52,522 nucleotides of DNA from Kiritimatiellia bacterium (GTDB lineage: Bacteria; Verrucomicrobiota; Kiritimatiellia; CAIQIC01; JAGNIJ01), in assembly GCA_018001225.1 (NCBI GenBank), contig JAGNIJ010000031.1, forward strand, positions 1 to 52,522, given 5' to 3'. The notes beneath the pieces are model-generated. The model was not told where the DNA came from. It saw nothing but the letters and a program-made list of their open reading frames with translations, and searched no databases. Made by a program: the position numbers and the translations under genes. This document shows, in pieces, positions 49,001 through 52,000 of the stretch (positions within the stretch are counted from its first letter, which is position 1; each line of letters begins with the position of its first letter).

Positions 49001-52000
49001 GTTGATCGCGGCGGCCTCGATGACGTTGGTGCCCTCCCGGAGCGTCACGCGGGCGCTGAAGAGCCCCGACGTGCCCACCGAGACCGTCAGGGACGTCGTC
49101 GCGGCGCCGCTGATGTACCACCGCGCCTGCGAGGCATAGAGCGCGCTGCCGCCGGACAGGCTGAACTCGGGGTTCCGGACCGACACGGTCGCGCCCGCCA
49201 CCGGCGTGATCATCGTCGGGGCGCCCGGCGCGGCGAGCGCCACGGGGAGGTTGGTGACATACACGGCTTGGTTGTCCTTGCTGTCGTACGCGCGGACCCG
49301 CACCTCGTGGAGCCCGTCCGTCGCCGTATTCGCCACGTTCCAGAAAGCGGCGAAGCTCGACGGCCCCTTGCTGTCCGTGCCGATCAGCTGGCCGTTGACG
49401 AGGAACTCCACGCGGCTCACGCCGATCGGGTCCTCCGCCGTGACCGAGAAGCTTCCCGGCCAGGTGACAGCGCCGGGCAGGGCGGCATTATTCCACTTCA
49501 GGGCTCCGATTTCGGGTCCCGTCGTGTCGTCTTCGGTCATGGCGGCCACCGGGGTCACGCCGGGATTCTGGCCGTCGGACTTGTTCACGACGGTCACCGA
49601 GAACCAGTTGGTCTCGTAGTTCTGCAGGCCGGCCAGTTGCGCGTTGGTCGCCGTCGAGGTCAGGCGCGGCGTCATGCCGGCGACGTTGGTGTACGCGTTG
49701 GTGGCCACGTAGATCGCGTAGTGCTTCACGTAGCCCGCCGGTTGCACGGCGTTCCAGCGAATGCGGACGAATCCGTCGTAGGCCTGCACGACGAGACCCG
49801 TCGGGTTGGGCAGCAGCGTGTAGCCCGTCGCCGCGAGGCCGGAGCCCTCGTTGCCGGTCTGGTCGTAGGCCGCGACGCGGAACGCGTAGGCCGAGGCCGG
49901 CTGCAGGCCCGGCAGGGCATACATCCGGTTGGTCGGCTCCAGCGCAACAGGTACGGGGTTATTGGTCACGTAGAGGCGGTAGCCCGCGAGATCGGCCTGC
50001 GGATCGGCGGACGCGGACCAGTACGCCACCAGGCCCGTCGAGTAGCACTCGAACCACATGCCCGTCGGGTTGGCCGGCGCCACGATGTCCACCGGCGCAG
50101 CGGCGATCGAGGTCACGTTGGAGTTGCAAAGGCCCCCGGTGTCCCGCGCCATGACCGCGTACCATTTCGTCTCGCCACGGGTCAGGCCGGTGACCGTGTA
50201 GCTCTTCTGGCCGGCCGACCGCGAGCCGATCAGCGAGGCTTGGGAAGCATGGGTAAAGCTCGCGTCCGCCTGGTAGATCGAGTAGCCCGCGATGTCCCCG
50301 CCGTTGGCCAGCTCGTCGTAGGCCGCCCAGCCCAGCGTGATCTGCGTGCCGACGCCCGCCACGGTCGCCGTCACCGTCACCGGCCCGGGCGAGACGTCGT
50401 TGTACAGGATCTCGACGCTCACCACCCCGCTTGTGTTGCCCGCCTGGTCACGCGACGAGTAGGCCAGCGGATTCACGCCGCTCGTGAGGGCCTGCGTGTA
50501 CGACCAGTTGGTCGAGGAAGTGAACCCGATCACCTGCGCGCCGTTCCGGTAGAGCGCGGCATAGGCTTCCTTGGTCCCCGCGATCGTCTGCTGGTTGATC
50601 GTGGTCGGCGACGCGACCGCGTACACCACCGGCGTGGACGGCGCCACGCGGTCCACCGTGAAGGCCGAACTGAACGTCCCCGTGTTGCCCGAGAAATCCA
50701 CCAGCACGGCGGACACGGTATAGACGCCGTCCAGCAGCGAGCCCGAGGGCGTGAAGGTCAGCGTGTTGGTCGTGGCCTCCCACGCGCCGGGCATGATCAC
50801 GCCCGAGCGGGTGACGTTGCCGATCGTGTTCAGGTCCACATTGAGACCGCTCGTCGCTTCCGTGTACGTCAGCCGCACGAACGACGGCGAATTGTTGGTA
50901 TAGGCGCCGTTCGCCGGCGACACCGCGGTCACCGCAGGGGCCACGGAGTCCACGTAGAAGCGGTATTCATTGGTTGCCGAGGCGTTCCCCGCCTGGTCCA
51001 CGCCGTGGACCCGCAGCACGATCGTGCCTTGACCCAGGGTCCAGGCCTTCGACCACACCCCCGTCCCGCGCGACACCTGCAAGATCCCATTGATCCAAAC
51101 CGCCGTGTCCGCGTCGCGCGTGCCCCAGAGCGTGATCGCGGTAGTCCGCAGGCTGTTGGTGGCCGGGGCGGCCAGGCGGTTTGTCACTACCGGAGCCGAC
51201 GGGGGTTGATTGTCTATTATAAAGGTGTTGGTATACCCGGCCTCCGGAGGATGACCCGCCTGGGTCAGGATATTCGTACCCATGACCAGCGTGTAGAGCC
51301 CTTCCACGGACGCCGCCTGCGAAAACGCCAGTCGGTAGGAAATGCTGTCCAAGGGCGAAATGGAGGCGAGTCCCACGCTGCCCTGCGGTCCTGTCAGGGT
51401 AAAGTCTTCCGTCCCCAGCGTGTCTTCATTCAGCCGCGCAATGAAAACAAGGTCCACGTGCGCGACAGGACCCTTCACCAGCCCGCCCGGGGTCATCAAG
51501 GACACCCGCACCGGCGCCATGTTGGCGATGTACACGGTGCCCGTCGCCCCGGCGGGATAGCCCGCGCCGCCCGCGGCGCTGACTCGGTTCGACAGGTCGA
51601 ACCCGTCGGTCTCCTGATAGTAGATCGCAATACGCCCGCCGCCGCCGCCGCCGCCATAATAGTAGGAATCCGTGCAGCGCCCCCCCAGGGCCTCGATGCG
51701 CCCGCTCCCCGCGAGTTGCCCGACATCCAGGTAAATACCGCCCCCACTTCCGCGTCCATAGATTCCATCGGTCGAGTTGGCTCGAAGGATCCCCTCCAAT
51801 TCCAAACGTCCGGCCTGTATTCTCGCCAGTCCCCCTCCCGGAACGCTGCCATCACTGGGCCCCGAACCGCTGCCCAGTTCATTCGGGTTGCGATAATCGC
51901 CATACACGGGATTGGCTACACCGCCGTACGCGTTCCCGCCGAGTCCGCCATAGCTTCCGCCCGACCGGCCCGTGCTCGCGTTGGTGGTGGTATTAGGCCA